From Deinococcus peraridilitoris DSM 19664 (GTDB lineage Bacteria; Deinococcota; Deinococci; Deinococcales; Deinococcaceae): DNA of 64,000 nt. The position numbers and the translations under genes are program-made. The stretch is taken from contig NC_019789.1 of NCBI RefSeq assembly GCF_000317835.1, positions 452,501 to 516,500 on the forward strand, in the 5' to 3' direction. Below the pieces are notes generated by a model, which did no database searches, was not told where the DNA came from, and saw nothing but the letters and a program-made list of their open reading frames with translations. This document shows positions 35,536 through 44,167 of this stretch, piece after piece. Positions within the stretch are counted from its first letter, which is position 1. Each line of letters starts with the position of its first letter.

Positions 35536-36200
35536 AGCGGAAGGCCTCGCTCGACGAAGGTGCCCTCGCGCAGTACCGCGACACGCGCCCGGCTGGCGTG
35601 TTGCGTCAGTGCTTCACCGATCTCCGCCTGATGGGCGCTGAGTACGACGGCCCCTCCGTGCTCAGCACGGTTGATCAACGCCAGGCGGAGGACCTGCTGC
35701 GCTTCGGCGTCGAGTCCGTTGAATGGTTCGTCGAGCAGCAGCAGCGGCGCCGAGAGTCCGAGTGCCAGGCTGAGACTCAGTTTCTGCCGCATACCTTTTG
35801 AGTGCAGGGTTGGAAATTCGTCCAGGTGGTGCGTCAAGCGAAAGCGTTGCAGGAAGTCGATGGTGCGTGATTCAGCCTGTTCGTCCTGGTAAGCCCGGGC
35901 AGTGAACTGAGCGTGCTCGCGCAGCGTCAGGTCATCGTAGAGGGCTGGCTCGTCAGGAACGAACACGCAGCATTTACGCCCTGTAAGCGTGGTCGGTGAA
36001 ACACCTGAAACCAGCACGTTTCCTTTGTGCGGGAGCAGTCCGACGAGCGCCCGAAGCAGTGTGCTCTTCCCAGCGCCATTCGCACCGGTCAGCCACAGCA
36101 GGGTCCCAGGCTGGACAGTGAACGACACGTCCTGGAGGAGGGTCTGACTTGAGAGGGTCACGTGTAACTTGTCGACCTGTAAGGCGGGGTGCGTGGGCAT
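35532..36200 (-). CDS. ABC transporter ATP-binding protein
   Basis: ATG 36200 gives 222 residues. Walker A GANGAGKST is at about 34-42; the Q-loop region is FVPDEPALYD; the signature is unusual, LHSKGMRQKLSLSL instead of LSGGQ; Walker B is LLLLDEPFNGLD; the switch His is in LSAHQ. The LHSKGM-type signature is known from small ABC exporter ATPases. It is the first gene of a three-gene operon with the permease and a 64-residue membrane protein. Confidence 0.85.
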   Translation of the reverse strand: MPTHPALQVDKLHVTLSSQTLLQDVSFTVQPGTLLWLTGANGAGKSTLLRALVGLLPHKGNVLVSGVSPTTLTGRKCCVFVPDEPALYDDLTLREHAQFTARAYQDEQAESRTIDFLQRFRLTHHLDEFPTLHSKGMRQKLSLSLALGLSAPLLLLDEPFNGLDAEAQQVLRLALINRAEHGGAVVLSAHQAEIGEALTQHASRARVAVLREGTFVERGLPL

Positions 36201-36289
36201 CGTGGAACCTGCATTATGACAAGCGAGTTGACGCTCGGGGAAATCAATACTGGAGTAGTGAATGGAAACGCGTAATAGCGTTTCCATTC

Positions 36290-37070
36290 TTGCCGAGCGA
36301 AGGCGCACAAATCAGCCCCCGCACCCTGCGCGCTTACCGGGTCGGGGTGCATCACTGGCTCGGCTATGCCCGGCAGCGCGCCACGCCCATCCTGCGCCCC
36401 ACGCGCAACAGCGGCCCGCTCTTCACCCGCACCCTGGAAAGTCGCGGCTTGCAGCCTTCCAGCGTGCGGGCGTACCTGGCCGGCGCGCGCCCTGAACGCC
36501 GCGCTGCGCTGGACCGGCGCTACAGACTTGATCCCTTCGCGGACGCCAAAGCGGCACGAGCCACAACACCCGCCTGGGAGAAACGCCAACCCTACGAGGA
36601 ACACGAGATCCAGGCCCTGCTGGCTCAGGCTGACCCACGCCACCGCGCCTTCGTGCTGCTCGGCGCTCATGCCGGACTGCGTGTCGAGGAAATTGTCACG
36701 CTGAGGTTGAGCGACGTCAGCCTAGCCGCCCGGACGCTGCACGTCACGGGCAAGGGCCGCAAGATTCGCACGGTGAACCTGAGCCGCTCACTGCTGACCG
36801 CACTCGCAGCCTTGCGGCCGAGTGCCGTCAACCTCGAGACGTTCGTGATCGGTGCGAACGCGCACGCGGCCAGAAAGCGCCTTCGCCTGGCCTGCACCCG
36901 CGCGGTGTCGCGTACCGTGGCGCGCACGCTCTGCGGCACTACGCGGGAACGCGCATGGTGCGTTCCCGCTTGAGTTTGCACGACGCCGCCTGGGGCACAG
37001 CAGCATCGAAACCACCCAGACGTACGCGAAACCGGCGGATGACACCCTGAAACGTACCCTGGAAGAACAG
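36290..37070 (+). pseudogene. XerC/D-like tyrosine recombinase with several frameshifts
   Basis: The pieces of a phage-type integrase are all present but in three frames. First the SAM-like core-binding domain (SPRTLRAYRVGVHHWLGYAR, SSVRAYLAGAR), then ALNAALRWTG in another frame at about 36488-36530, back to DPFADAKAAR and the catalytic Arg in AHAGLRVEEI and Lys in GKGRKIR. GVAYRGAHALRHYAGTRMV is in a second frame from about 36903, and RRLGHSSIETTQTYA in a third from about 36984. Each join costs one or two bases. All catalytic residues (R, K, HxxR, H, Y) can be read, so the copy broke recently or the sequence has errors here. Confidence 0.8.
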
Positions 37071-37231
37071 AGAACAGCCCGGGCATGCGCAAGCTCACCC
37101 CACTCCTGCCACGTCCAGAGCGTCCGTACCCCACAAGGCGGTGGGGTCGCCACGAGCGATCCATCTTTGGGAAATTTCCTGCTGGATGGCCGGCGAACGG
37201 CGTCAAGGCGGTCTGCTGTGTACAGTGAGCC

Positions 37232-38053
37232 ATGAACGCAGAAAGCCAAGGAAGCAGCGCCACCATGGGCGGGTTGCAGGGACGGGTGGTGCTGGTCACC
37301 GGAGCGGCCAGCGGCATCGGGCAGGCGATCGCGCTCCAGATGGCGGGGGCGGGTGCCCGTGTGGTCATCGCTGATGTACAGGACGCGCAGGTGACCATGA
37401 ATCTGCTGGAAGCTGCCGGTCATGAAGTGCGTTGGGTGCCGTGCGACGTGGCCGACGCCCGGCAGGTTCAGCAACTCGTCGAAGTGGCCATGACGGCGTT
37501 CGGGCAGCTGGACGTGCTGGTGAACAACGCTGGAATTTCGGGAGGAGCGCGTCTGCTTCATGAACTCGACGAGGATACCTGGGATCAGGTGATCAACGTG
37601 AATCTGCGTGGACCGTTTCTGTGCGCGAAGTACGCGCTGCCGCACCTGATGCGCAGTCGGGGTGTCATCCTCAATATCGCGTCGACGTATGGTTTGATCG
37701 GTGCTCCACTGGCGCCTGCTTACTGCGCGTCAAAAGGTGCGCTGGTGAACCTTACGCGTCAGCTCGCGGTGGATTACGGCCCTTTTGGCGTGCGGGTCAA
37801 TGCCATCTGCCCGGGCTACGTCGACACCGACATGGGCGGCAATCGCGCGCGACTGGGACCTGAGCTGGCCGCAGCCGCCCAAGCGAAGCGGGAAGCGAAC
37901 GCGGCGCTGCAACCACTGGGACGTCAAGCGCACGTGGACGAAATTGCCCGCGCGGCGTTGTTCCTCGCGTCGGACGCGAGTTCGTTCATGACAGGCGCCA
38001 TCGTTCCGGTGGATGGGGGTTGCACGTCGACCTTCTACCATGGCAGCCGGTAA
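37232..38053 (+). CDS. Short-chain dehydrogenase/reductase
   Basis: A 273-residue classical SDR. The cofactor motif is TGAASGIG (23-30), Asp49 in IADVQD suggests NAD, NNAG is at 98-101, the catalytic Ser is in NIAST (near 151), Tyr164 and Lys168 are in YCASK. A second possible ATG at 37265 has a better AAGGAAG site in front. It ends close to the convergent amidase gene and is not part of the large minus-strand operon. Substrate unknown. Confidence 0.88.
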   Translation: MNAESQGSSATMGGLQGRVVLVTGAASGIGQAIALQMAGAGARVVIADVQDAQVTMNLLEAAGHEVRWVPCDVADARQVQQLVEVAMTAFGQLDVLVNNAGISGGARLLHELDEDTWDQVINVNLRGPFLCAKYALPHLMRSRGVILNIASTYGLIGAPLAPAYCASKGALVNLTRQLAVDYGPFGVRVNAICPGYVDTDMGGNRARLGPELAAAAQAKREANAALQPLGRQAHVDEIARAALFLASDASSFMTGAIVPVDGGCTSTFYHGSR

Positions 38054-38127
38054 GGACATCCCACGCTTGAAACCATGGGGTTCCGCGTCTGCCCCTCTCT
38101 GAGGATCTGGTCCGGGGCCCGTCCTCT

Positions 38128-39456
38128 TCATGCGCCAGCTGGTGCGCCGCGCAGACCTTCGATCAAGGCGCCGATGGCCAGCGCCAGCGCGTCCTGATGG
38201 GGTGGGGTGACCACCTGTACCGCGACCGGCAGGCCATGCGCGCCCACGCCCGCAGGAACGGAGAGCGCGGGGAAGCCGGTGAGGTTGTAGGGAGCGGTGC
38301 GGCGCGCTTCAGAGGCCCCTTCCTCACCGGCGATGACCGGGTCTTCGTGCGGCGCTTCCCACGCGACCGTCGGCGTGAGAAGAGCGTCCACGCTTTCGAA
38401 CGCCTCGAGGAAATGGCGCGCCAGCAGCCGACGGTACTGTTGGGCGCGCACGTGAGCTACGGCAGGAACAGCGAATCCCAGTTCCAGCTGGGTGCGGGTG
38501 AAGGGTGCGTAGTCCTCAGGGCGGGATTGCAGCCACGGAGCGTGCAACGCGCTGGCTTCGGGCAGGAGGACGTTCATCAGCGCGTCGTCGGCGTATTCCA
38601 GATCCGGGATGGTGACGTTGCTGAGGGTGACGCCATGACGCCTGAGGGTCTCGCAGGTCTCCGAAAACGCCTGAGCGACATCCCCGTGCAGATCGTGTCC
38701 TTGCGCGTGGGCGGTGAGCACGCCCAGCCGCAGCCGGGAAAGGTCAGGAATGGGAAGTGACTTCCCGGTAAGGGCTTCGAGCAGCAGACCGGTATCCTGG
38801 CAGCTGCGCGCCATCGGTCCGGCATGGTCGAGCGACCAGGACAGCGGAAAGACCCCGTCGAGGTTCACGAGGCCGTAAGTCGGCTTGAGTCCCGCGATAC
38901 CGCAGTAAGCGGCGGGAATACGAATCGAGCCGCCCGTGTCAGTGCCGACCGCGGCAAAGCAGCAGCCGGCGGCAACGGCCGCGGCAGAGCCTCCACTCGA
39001 ACCTCCCGCAGTGCGCTGCGGATCGTGCGGATTGTTGGTCTGACCGTAATCGGGATGCACGACGCCGTACGCGAACTCCAGCATGTTCGTTTTTCCCAAA
39101 AGCACGGCGCCGGCTGCTTCGAGCCGCACTGCCAGACGGGCGCTTTGCTGTGGAACGTCGTGCGCGCGGATACGTGATCCACAGGTGGTGGGTGTTCCGG
39201 TCACGTCGATCAGGTCCTTGAGGGCAATGGGGATGCCGTGCAGTGGACCGCGGTCCACGCCGGAATGCAGCTCTGACTCGGCGCGCGCCGCCTGCGCGAG
39301 GGCTTCCTCGGCGGTGACGGTGATAAAGGCGTTCAGGACGGGATCGAGCGCTGCCACGCGCCTGAGCGCTTCGCTGGCGACGTCGACAGGAGAGAGGGCC
39401 CGCGTGCGGTACTGCCGGGCGATGGCCGTGATGCTGCTCATCAGGACGTCAGTCAC
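38128..39456 (-). CDS. Amidase-signature family hydrolase
   Basis: GTG 39456 (GAGGAG ahead, overlapping the GatC-like gene by eight bases) gives 442 residues. The Ser-cisSer-Lys triad is visible as Lys80 in IALKDLID, a Ser in the GGSSGGS stretch at 151-157 and Ser177 in GTDTGGSIRIPA. Also present are PLHGIPIALK and GLKPTYGLVNLDG. It cleaves a carboxamide. Being paired with a 65-residue GatC-like protein but with no GatB, it more likely belongs to the allophanate-hydrolase/biuret-type or general catabolic amidases with an AtzG-like partner than to tRNA amidation. It is the last gene of a 16-gene row. Confidence 0.88.
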   Translation of the reverse strand: MTDVLMSSITAIARQYRTRALSPVDVASEALRRVAALDPVLNAFITVTAEEALAQAARAESELHSGVDRGPLHGIPIALKDLIDVTGTPTTCGSRIRAHDVPQQSARLAVRLEAAGAVLLGKTNMLEFAYGVVHPDYGQTNNPHDPQRTAGGSSGGSAAAVAAGCCFAAVGTDTGGSIRIPAAYCGIAGLKPTYGLVNLDGVFPLSWSLDHAGPMARSCQDTGLLLEALTGKSLPIPDLSRLRLGVLTAHAQGHDLHGDVAQAFSETCETLRRHGVTLSNVTIPDLEYADDALMNVLLPEASALHAPWLQSRPEDYAPFTRTQLELGFAVPAVAHVRAQQYRRLLARHFLEAFESVDALLTPTVAWEAPHEDPVIAGEEGASEARRTAPYNLTGFPALSVPAGVGAHGLPVAVQVVTPPHQDALALAIGALIEGLRGAPAGA

Positions 39457-39646
39457 GCGTCTCCTCCGGCCAGAGGGAACCGGCGGCACTGGTCACTCCC
39501 AGCGGAAGTGCAGCAATGCTCGCGTCGCCGTGAAGCAGTGGTCCGAGCAGCACGATCAGCTGCTCTGCGCGCGGTGTTGGCAACTCCAGCCCGGCGAGAC
39601 GGGTGAGCGCCTGAATGAGTTCTGACGTGAGGTGGGGTTCGGTCAT
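39449..39646 (-). CDS. GatC/AtzG-like small subunit
   Basis: 65 residues: MTEPHLTSELIQALTRLAGL, then ELPTPRAEQLIVLLGPLLHG, ending LWPEETRD. The pattern of two helices followed by a Pro-rich tail fits GatC and the AtzG-like partner of catabolic amidases. The stop overlaps the start of the amidase gene. It probably stabilises the amidase. The next upstream gene, a solute-binding protein, is 103 bases away, behind a hairpin. Confidence 0.7.
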   Translation of the reverse strand: MTEPHLTSELIQALTRLAGLELPTPRAEQLIVLLGPLLHGDASIAALPLGVTSAAGSLWPEETRD

Positions 39647-39713
39647 GCAGACCTCCCGGTCAGGTGAAGCGAGCCCGCAACGGACTTCAAAGGTCGAGGA
39701 CGTGGCGCTTCGA

Positions 39714-39742
39714 TCGAGGCCGACTGTTTATATCGGCCTCGA
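39714..39742 (-). terminator. Hairpin between solute-binding protein and GatC-like genes
   Basis: TCGAGGCCGA, nine-base loop, TCGGCCTCGA. It lies eight bases after the stop of the binding protein gene (39750). The tail is not T-rich, so it may attenuate rather than stop transcription into the amidase pair, or protect the upstream message. Confidence 0.6.
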
Positions 39743-39749
39743 CCGACCT

Positions 39750-41228
39750 TCAACGCAGGGTGACGGTGTTGAAACGCAAGATTCCGTCAGGAATCAGCTT
39801 GAGTCCACCGAGGGCTTTGGAAGCGCCGTACAGGTGTGCCTGGTGGTACACCCAGATGTAGGGCGAGTCGTCGAGGACTTTGCCCAGCGCGACGTTGTAG
39901 GTGGCTTTTCGGGCGCTCATGGCACTTTGCAGGCGTGCCTTGGCGAGCAGGGCATCGACTTCCGGGTTGCTGTAACGGCCGTAGTTGTACGTCCCGCCGG
40001 TCCTGACCCAATCAAAGATGTTGCCGTCCGGGTCAATGCGCCCGCTCCAGTTGAGCAGCGCCGCATCGAAATCAAAGGTTTGGGCGCGGGCCCCAAGGGC
40101 AGCGTTGTCCACGAGCTCGATTTTCATGGTGATGCCAGCCTGCGCGAACATCGCCTGGTACAGTTGCGCGAGTTGGGAGGTGACGGTTCCGGTCGCGGCG
40201 ATCAAGGTGAAGCTGAGATTGCTCTGACCGGCTTGCTGAAGTTTCTTGCGGGCCTCCGGGACGTTGGGAGTGGGCACCTTGATGCTGCTGCTGTAGGCGG
40301 GCGTTCCGGGCGGGAAGGGCCCTGCGGCGGGTTTGGCAGTGTTGCGAAACACGACGTTCGTGACGGCGTTGCGGTCAATCGTTTGCGACAGGGCCTGCCG
40401 GACGAGCTTGTTGTTGAACGGGGCGCGCCGGGTGTTGAGCCAGATGCCCTGAAAGCCCAGCGTGGGGATGTTGACCACACTGAAGCGGTCGTTGCTTTCG
40501 AGCTTCGCCACGTCCTTGGCGTCCAGCACCACCACCTGCGCGGCGCCGGAGATCAGGTTGGCGTAGCGGATGTCACCGTCCGGGAAAGGCCGGTAGACCA
40601 GCTTGTCGATTTTTGGTGCGCCTGCCCAGTAGCCTTCGTGGGCGCTGAGGGTGATGTTGTCCTGTTGGGTTCGGCTGGTGTATTTGAAGGGGCCGCTGCC
40701 AACGGGCGCGCGGCCGAAGTCCGCTCCGGCGCTGCGGGCGGCTTGCGGGGAGACAATCATGCCTGCACGGTCGCCAAGAATGGCCAGCAAGGGTCCGAAG
40801 GGCGCATTCAGGTCCAGCCGGACGGTGGTGGGGTTGACGGCCGTGACGCTCTTGATGACGGACAGTTCGTTCTTGCGCGCGCTGCCTTCGAGGGTCATGC
40901 TGCGCTCAAGCGAGTACTTCACGGCGGCTGCGTCGAGCACCGTGCCGTCATGAAATTTGATGCCGCTGTGCAGGTTGAGGGTGTAGGTCAGGCCGTCCTG
41001 GCTGATTTTCCAGCTTTTGGCGACGGAGGGAATGATCTTGAGGTTCTCATCGACGTCCACCAGGCGGTCGAACACCTGATACAGCACGTGACGGTCCACC
41101 GCGGCGGCGCTGAAGGTGGGATCGAGGCGCACGGGGTCCGCGTCGAGTCCGACGGTGAGGGTCTGCGCGGTTGCGACGTTGACGGTCAGCAGGGCAAGCG
41201 TGAGGAGTGCGCGCGGAGTGCTCAGCAT
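39750..41228 (-). CDS. Peptide-type ABC solute-binding protein (SBP_bac_5)
   Basis: A 492-residue periplasmic protein with signal peptide (MLSTPRALLTLALLTVNVATA). Family marks: LTVGLDADPVRLDPTFSA, NLKIIPSVAKSWKISQDGLTYT, GIKFHDGTVLDAAAVKYSLE, and PVGSGPFKY. This group binds oligopeptides, dipeptides, opines or nickel chelates. It is the second such protein of the row and may give the Dpp-like transporter a second specificity. It is 19 bases after an SDR gene. Confidence 0.9.
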   Translation of the reverse strand: MLSTPRALLTLALLTVNVATAQTLTVGLDADPVRLDPTFSAAAVDRHVLYQVFDRLVDVDENLKIIPSVAKSWKISQDGLTYTLNLHSGIKFHDGTVLDAAAVKYSLERSMTLEGSARKNELSVIKSVTAVNPTTVRLDLNAPFGPLLAILGDRAGMIVSPQAARSAGADFGRAPVGSGPFKYTSRTQQDNITLSAHEGYWAGAPKIDKLVYRPFPDGDIRYANLISGAAQVVVLDAKDVAKLESNDRFSVVNIPTLGFQGIWLNTRRAPFNNKLVRQALSQTIDRNAVTNVVFRNTAKPAAGPFPPGTPAYSSSIKVPTPNVPEARKKLQQAGQSNLSFTLIAATGTVTSQLAQLYQAMFAQAGITMKIELVDNAALGARAQTFDFDAALLNWSGRIDPDGNIFDWVRTGGTYNYGRYSNPEVDALLAKARLQSAMSARKATYNVALGKVLDDSPYIWVYHQAHLYGASKALGGLKLIPDGILRFNTVTLR

Positions 41229-41247
41229 GAAATGCTCCTTTCGGCGG

Positions 41248-42003
41248 TCAGCCTTGGTCGAGAGGGCGGATCAGCAGTTGGTTGACGTTGACGCGTTTGG
41301 GCTGCGTGACGGCGTACGTGACGGCCGCGGCGATGTCCTCGGCCTCGAGGGGGGTCATGGTCTTGATGCGCTCTTCGTAGCTTGACTTGGTGGCCTGGTG
41401 CGTGATGTGGTCGGTGAGTTCCGTGGCGACCACGCCCGGTTCGATGACCGTGACGCGAATACCGTGCAGACGCACTTCCTGGCGGAGACCTTCACTGAAG
41501 CCGCCCACTGCCCATTTACTGGCGCTGTATCCGGCGGACGTCGGGCTGGCGCCGCGACCGGAAACGGATGAGATATTCACGATGTGCCCTTCACCTTGCC
41601 TTTGCATGTGGGGCAGCGCAGCGTGGGTGGCGTACATCAAGCCCAGCAGGTTCACGTCGATCATGCGTTGCCAGTCGGTGGTGTCAGCGCCCACGACAGG
41701 GCCGAGCAGCATCAGCCCGGCGTTGTTCACCAGAATGTCAATTCGGCCAAAAGCGTCCATGGCGCGCTGTACGATCTCCTGGGCCTGCGCTTCCTTCGCC
41801 ACGTCAGCCACGACGACTTCCGCCTGACCGCCGGCCGTGCGGATCCGGCGCGCGACGTCCTGCAGGCGCTCTTCGCGGCGGGCTGTCAGGACGACCGCCG
41901 CGCCTTCGCCAGCCAGCGCGAGGGCGGTGGCGACGCCAATGCCGCTGCTGGCGCCGGTGACGATGGCTGCTTTTCCGCTGAGTTTTCCTGGCGTGGAGTT
42001 CAT
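41248..42003 (-). CDS. Short-chain dehydrogenase/reductase
   Basis: A 251-residue classical SDR with TGASSGIG at 16-23, ARREERL following the second strand (favouring NADP), NNAG at 93-96, Ser in NISSVSG, Tyr159 and Lys163 in YSASK. It belongs to the group of NADP-dependent 3-hydroxy-acid or L-allo-threonine dehydrogenase-like SDRs. Its start overlaps the stop of the M32 peptidase gene, so both are co-translated. Confidence 0.9.
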   Translation of the reverse strand: MNSTPGKLSGKAAIVTGASSGIGVATALALAGEGAAVVLTARREERLQDVARRIRTAGGQAEVVVADVAKEAQAQEIVQRAMDAFGRIDILVNNAGLMLLGPVVGADTTDWQRMIDVNLLGLMYATHAALPHMQRQGEGHIVNISSVSGRGASPTSAGYSASKWAVGGFSEGLRQEVRLHGIRVTVIEPGVVATELTDHITHQATKSSYEERIKTMTPLEAEDIAAAVTYAVTQPKRVNVNQLLIRPLDQG

Positions 42004-43520
42004 GCGTGCTCCCGGTGGGCGGTCGGCAGATCGTACAGTTCGCTGTACTTGCCGGTGAGGTAAGCGAGGTAGGGTTGCGGATCCAGGCCGCGTCCGGTGC
42101 TGCGCACCAGCAGTTCGTGCGGGGTGAAGGTGCGGCCATGCTGGTAGACCTGCGTGGTGAGGTACGTGCGCAGCGTGCCGTAGTCGCCTCGTTCGAGCTG
42201 CCCGTTCAGTTCGGGAATCGCGCGCTGTGCGGCTTCGTAAAACTGCGAGGCCATGACGTTCCCGATGGTGTAGGTGGGAAAGGAACCAAACAGGCCCGCG
42301 GACCAGTGAATGTCCTGCAGCACTCCGCGCGCATCGTCGGGTGGGGTGAGGCCCAGATCGGACTGCAGGCGTTCATTCCAGACGTCCGGCAGATCCTGCA
42401 CGTCGAGGTCACCCTGAATGAGCGCCATCTCGAGGTCGACCCGCAGCATGATGTGCAGGTCGTAGGTCAGTTCGTCGGCTTCAACGCGGATGAGGCTGGG
42501 TTCGACGACATTGACGGCGCGGTGGAATTCGGTGGTGGTGACGTCCGCGAGCTGTTCGGGAAAGTGATCCTGCAAGTGCGGAAAGTGCAGTTCCCAGAAA
42601 GTGCGGGAGCGGCCGATGCGGTTCTCCCACAAGCGCGACTGGCTTTCGTGCGTACCGTAACTCGCGCCGCCCACCGCGTACAAACCGAGCAGGTCGCTGG
42701 CGAGCACGCTGCGGGTCAGTTCCGGTGAGACGTTTTGTTCGTACAGCGCGTGGCCTGTTTCGTGCAGCGTGCCGAACAGCGCGGCGGGCAGGAAGTGCTC
42801 ACGGTAGCGGGTGGTGATGCGCACGTCCTGACGGGTGAAGCTGATCTCGAAAGGATGCGCGGACGCGTCCAGGCGGCCACGTGTCAGGTCGTACCCGAAA
42901 GCCTGCGCGACGCCGAGGGAAAACGTCCGTTGTCCTTCACTGGGGTAGCAGCGCCTCAGGAAATCCGTGCGTGGCTGTGGTCGCGTCCTGATGACCTTGA
43001 GCAAAGGGACATGGTGCGCGCGCAGACCCTCAAAGAGTGTATGGAGGCTGCGGCTGGTGAGCCCGGGTTCGTAGAGTCCCAGCAGCGCATCGTAAGGATG
43101 GTCCTGGTACCCGAGGGCGTCGGCGAGTTCGCGTGAAAGGCTGATCATGCGCTGCAGGTGCGGCGCGAAACTCGCGAAATCATTGGCATCTTTGGCCCGC
43201 GCCCAGGCGTCCTGCGCGGCGCTTTTGGTGAGCGCGAGTTCGCGGGTGAGCCGTTCGGGAATGCGTTTCATCGCGCGGGTCGCGCCCAGGGCCTGAGAAG
43301 CGGCCCGCCGGGTGGTTTCCTGCTGCTGGGCGCGCAGCGCGGCCTGCTCGAAGGCCGGGTCGAGCAGGCGCGCGCGGGCGATGGCACTGACCGTCGCCAG
43401 CTGTTGTGCGCGCGTGGCGCTGCCGCCGCTGGGCATCTGTGTGCGGGCGTCCCAGGTGAGGACATTCAGTACGCACAGCAAATCGTTGATTTCTGCAGCT
43501 CGATCTTGAAATTCACTCAC
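42000..43520 (-). CDS. M32-family metallocarboxypeptidase (Taq type)
   Basis: A 506-residue protein from GTG 43520. The HExxH zinc site is HETGH at residues 253-257, followed by ALYEQN and the second-shell motif GTHESQSRLWEN. Members remove C-terminal amino acids from peptides and are common in Thermus and Deinococcus. The gene is in the middle of the peptide-uptake row, consistent with intracellular breakdown of imported peptides. Its stop overlaps the SDR gene downstream. Confidence 0.94.
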   Translation of the reverse strand: MSEFQDRAAEINDLLCVLNVLTWDARTQMPSGGSATRAQQLATVSAIARARLLDPAFEQAALRAQQQETTRRAASQALGATRAMKRIPERLTRELALTKSAAQDAWARAKDANDFASFAPHLQRMISLSRELADALGYQDHPYDALLGLYEPGLTSRSLHTLFEGLRAHHVPLLKVIRTRPQPRTDFLRRCYPSEGQRTFSLGVAQAFGYDLTRGRLDASAHPFEISFTRQDVRITTRYREHFLPAALFGTLHETGHALYEQNVSPELTRSVLASDLLGLYAVGGASYGTHESQSRLWENRIGRSRTFWELHFPHLQDHFPEQLADVTTTEFHRAVNVVEPSLIRVEADELTYDLHIMLRVDLEMALIQGDLDVQDLPDVWNERLQSDLGLTPPDDARGVLQDIHWSAGLFGSFPTYTIGNVMASQFYEAAQRAIPELNGQLERGDYGTLRTYLTTQVYQHGRTFTPHELLVRSTGRGLDPQPYLAYLTGKYSELYDLPTAHREHA

Positions 43521-43540
43521 GGCAGCCTGCCTTTCGAACC

Positions 43541-44167
43541 TTATTCGCGAGGGTTGGAGGGTGGCACGGACGCGCCCTGTGCGGCGAGCACGAACGCTTT
43601 TCGTTCATCGTCGAGGGCCGCGTGTACGCGCTGCAGTATTTCCGAAGCGAGGGCCTGGGGAATGACCACTACACCGTTTTCATCGGCGATCACCAGGTCC
43701 TGCGGCTGCACGGGAATTCCGCCGGCCTGAACGGTCTGGTTGACGCTTCCGCGCCCACCGGGCAGACCGGCGTTCGGGGTGATGGCGGTACTGAACACGG
43801 GGTACTGCAGGCGACTGATGGCGACAACATCCCGGCAGGCTCCGTCGATGACCGTACCGGCCAGTCCGCGCGCCTGCGCCATGCGGGTGGTGCGCTCGCC
43901 CCAGAAAGCCGCATTGCGAATTCCGTGCGAGTCGATGATGAGGACGCTGCCCGGCACCGCGGCCTGGATCCCGTCGAAGACCGCGCTCAGGTCGGTACCG
44001 AAGGTGCGCACGGTCACCGCTTCACCGATCAGGCGCGCGCCCGGCCAGACGGGCCGGAAGTCCGCGCTGAGCGCTCCGGTGCGCCCCAGGGCGTCACTGA
44101 CGGTGCAGGTCAGGTCACCGTCGTCGAGCAGCGACCGGAAGGCACGCATGACCTCTTCGTTCGTCAT
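43541..44167 (-). CDS. RraA-like / HMG-aldolase family protein
   Basis: 208 residues: TCTVSDALGRTGALSADFRP, ARLIGEAVTVRTFGTDLSAV, GSVLIIDSHGIRNAAFWGE, TVIDGACRDVVAI, PVQPQDLVIADENGVVVIP. The Arg in DGACRD and the Asp in IADENG form the divalent metal/keto-acid site of the 4-hydroxy-4-methyl-2-oxoglutarate aldolase/oxaloacetate decarboxylase group. In a catabolic operon it more likely acts as an aldolase or decarboxylase than as the RNase E regulator RraA. Starts within the M20 stop (overlap of four bases). Confidence 0.85.
   Translation of the reverse strand: MTNEEVMRAFRSLLDDGDLTCTVSDALGRTGALSADFRPVWPGARLIGEAVTVRTFGTDLSAVFDGIQAAVPGSVLIIDSHGIRNAAFWGERTTRMAQARGLAGTVIDGACRDVVAISRLQYPVFSTAITPNAGLPGGRGSVNQTVQAGGIPVQPQDLVIADENGVVVIPQALASEILQRVHAALDDERKAFVLAAQGASVPPSNPRE

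Noticed and set aside
39615..41285. 556-codon plus-strand frame
   Set aside because: Antisense to the SBP_bac_5 gene, which has signal peptide and family motifs.
43541..44167. Regulator of RNase E (RraA)
   Set aside because: The metal/keto-acid site residues and the catabolic operon fit the aldolase/decarboxylase branch better.
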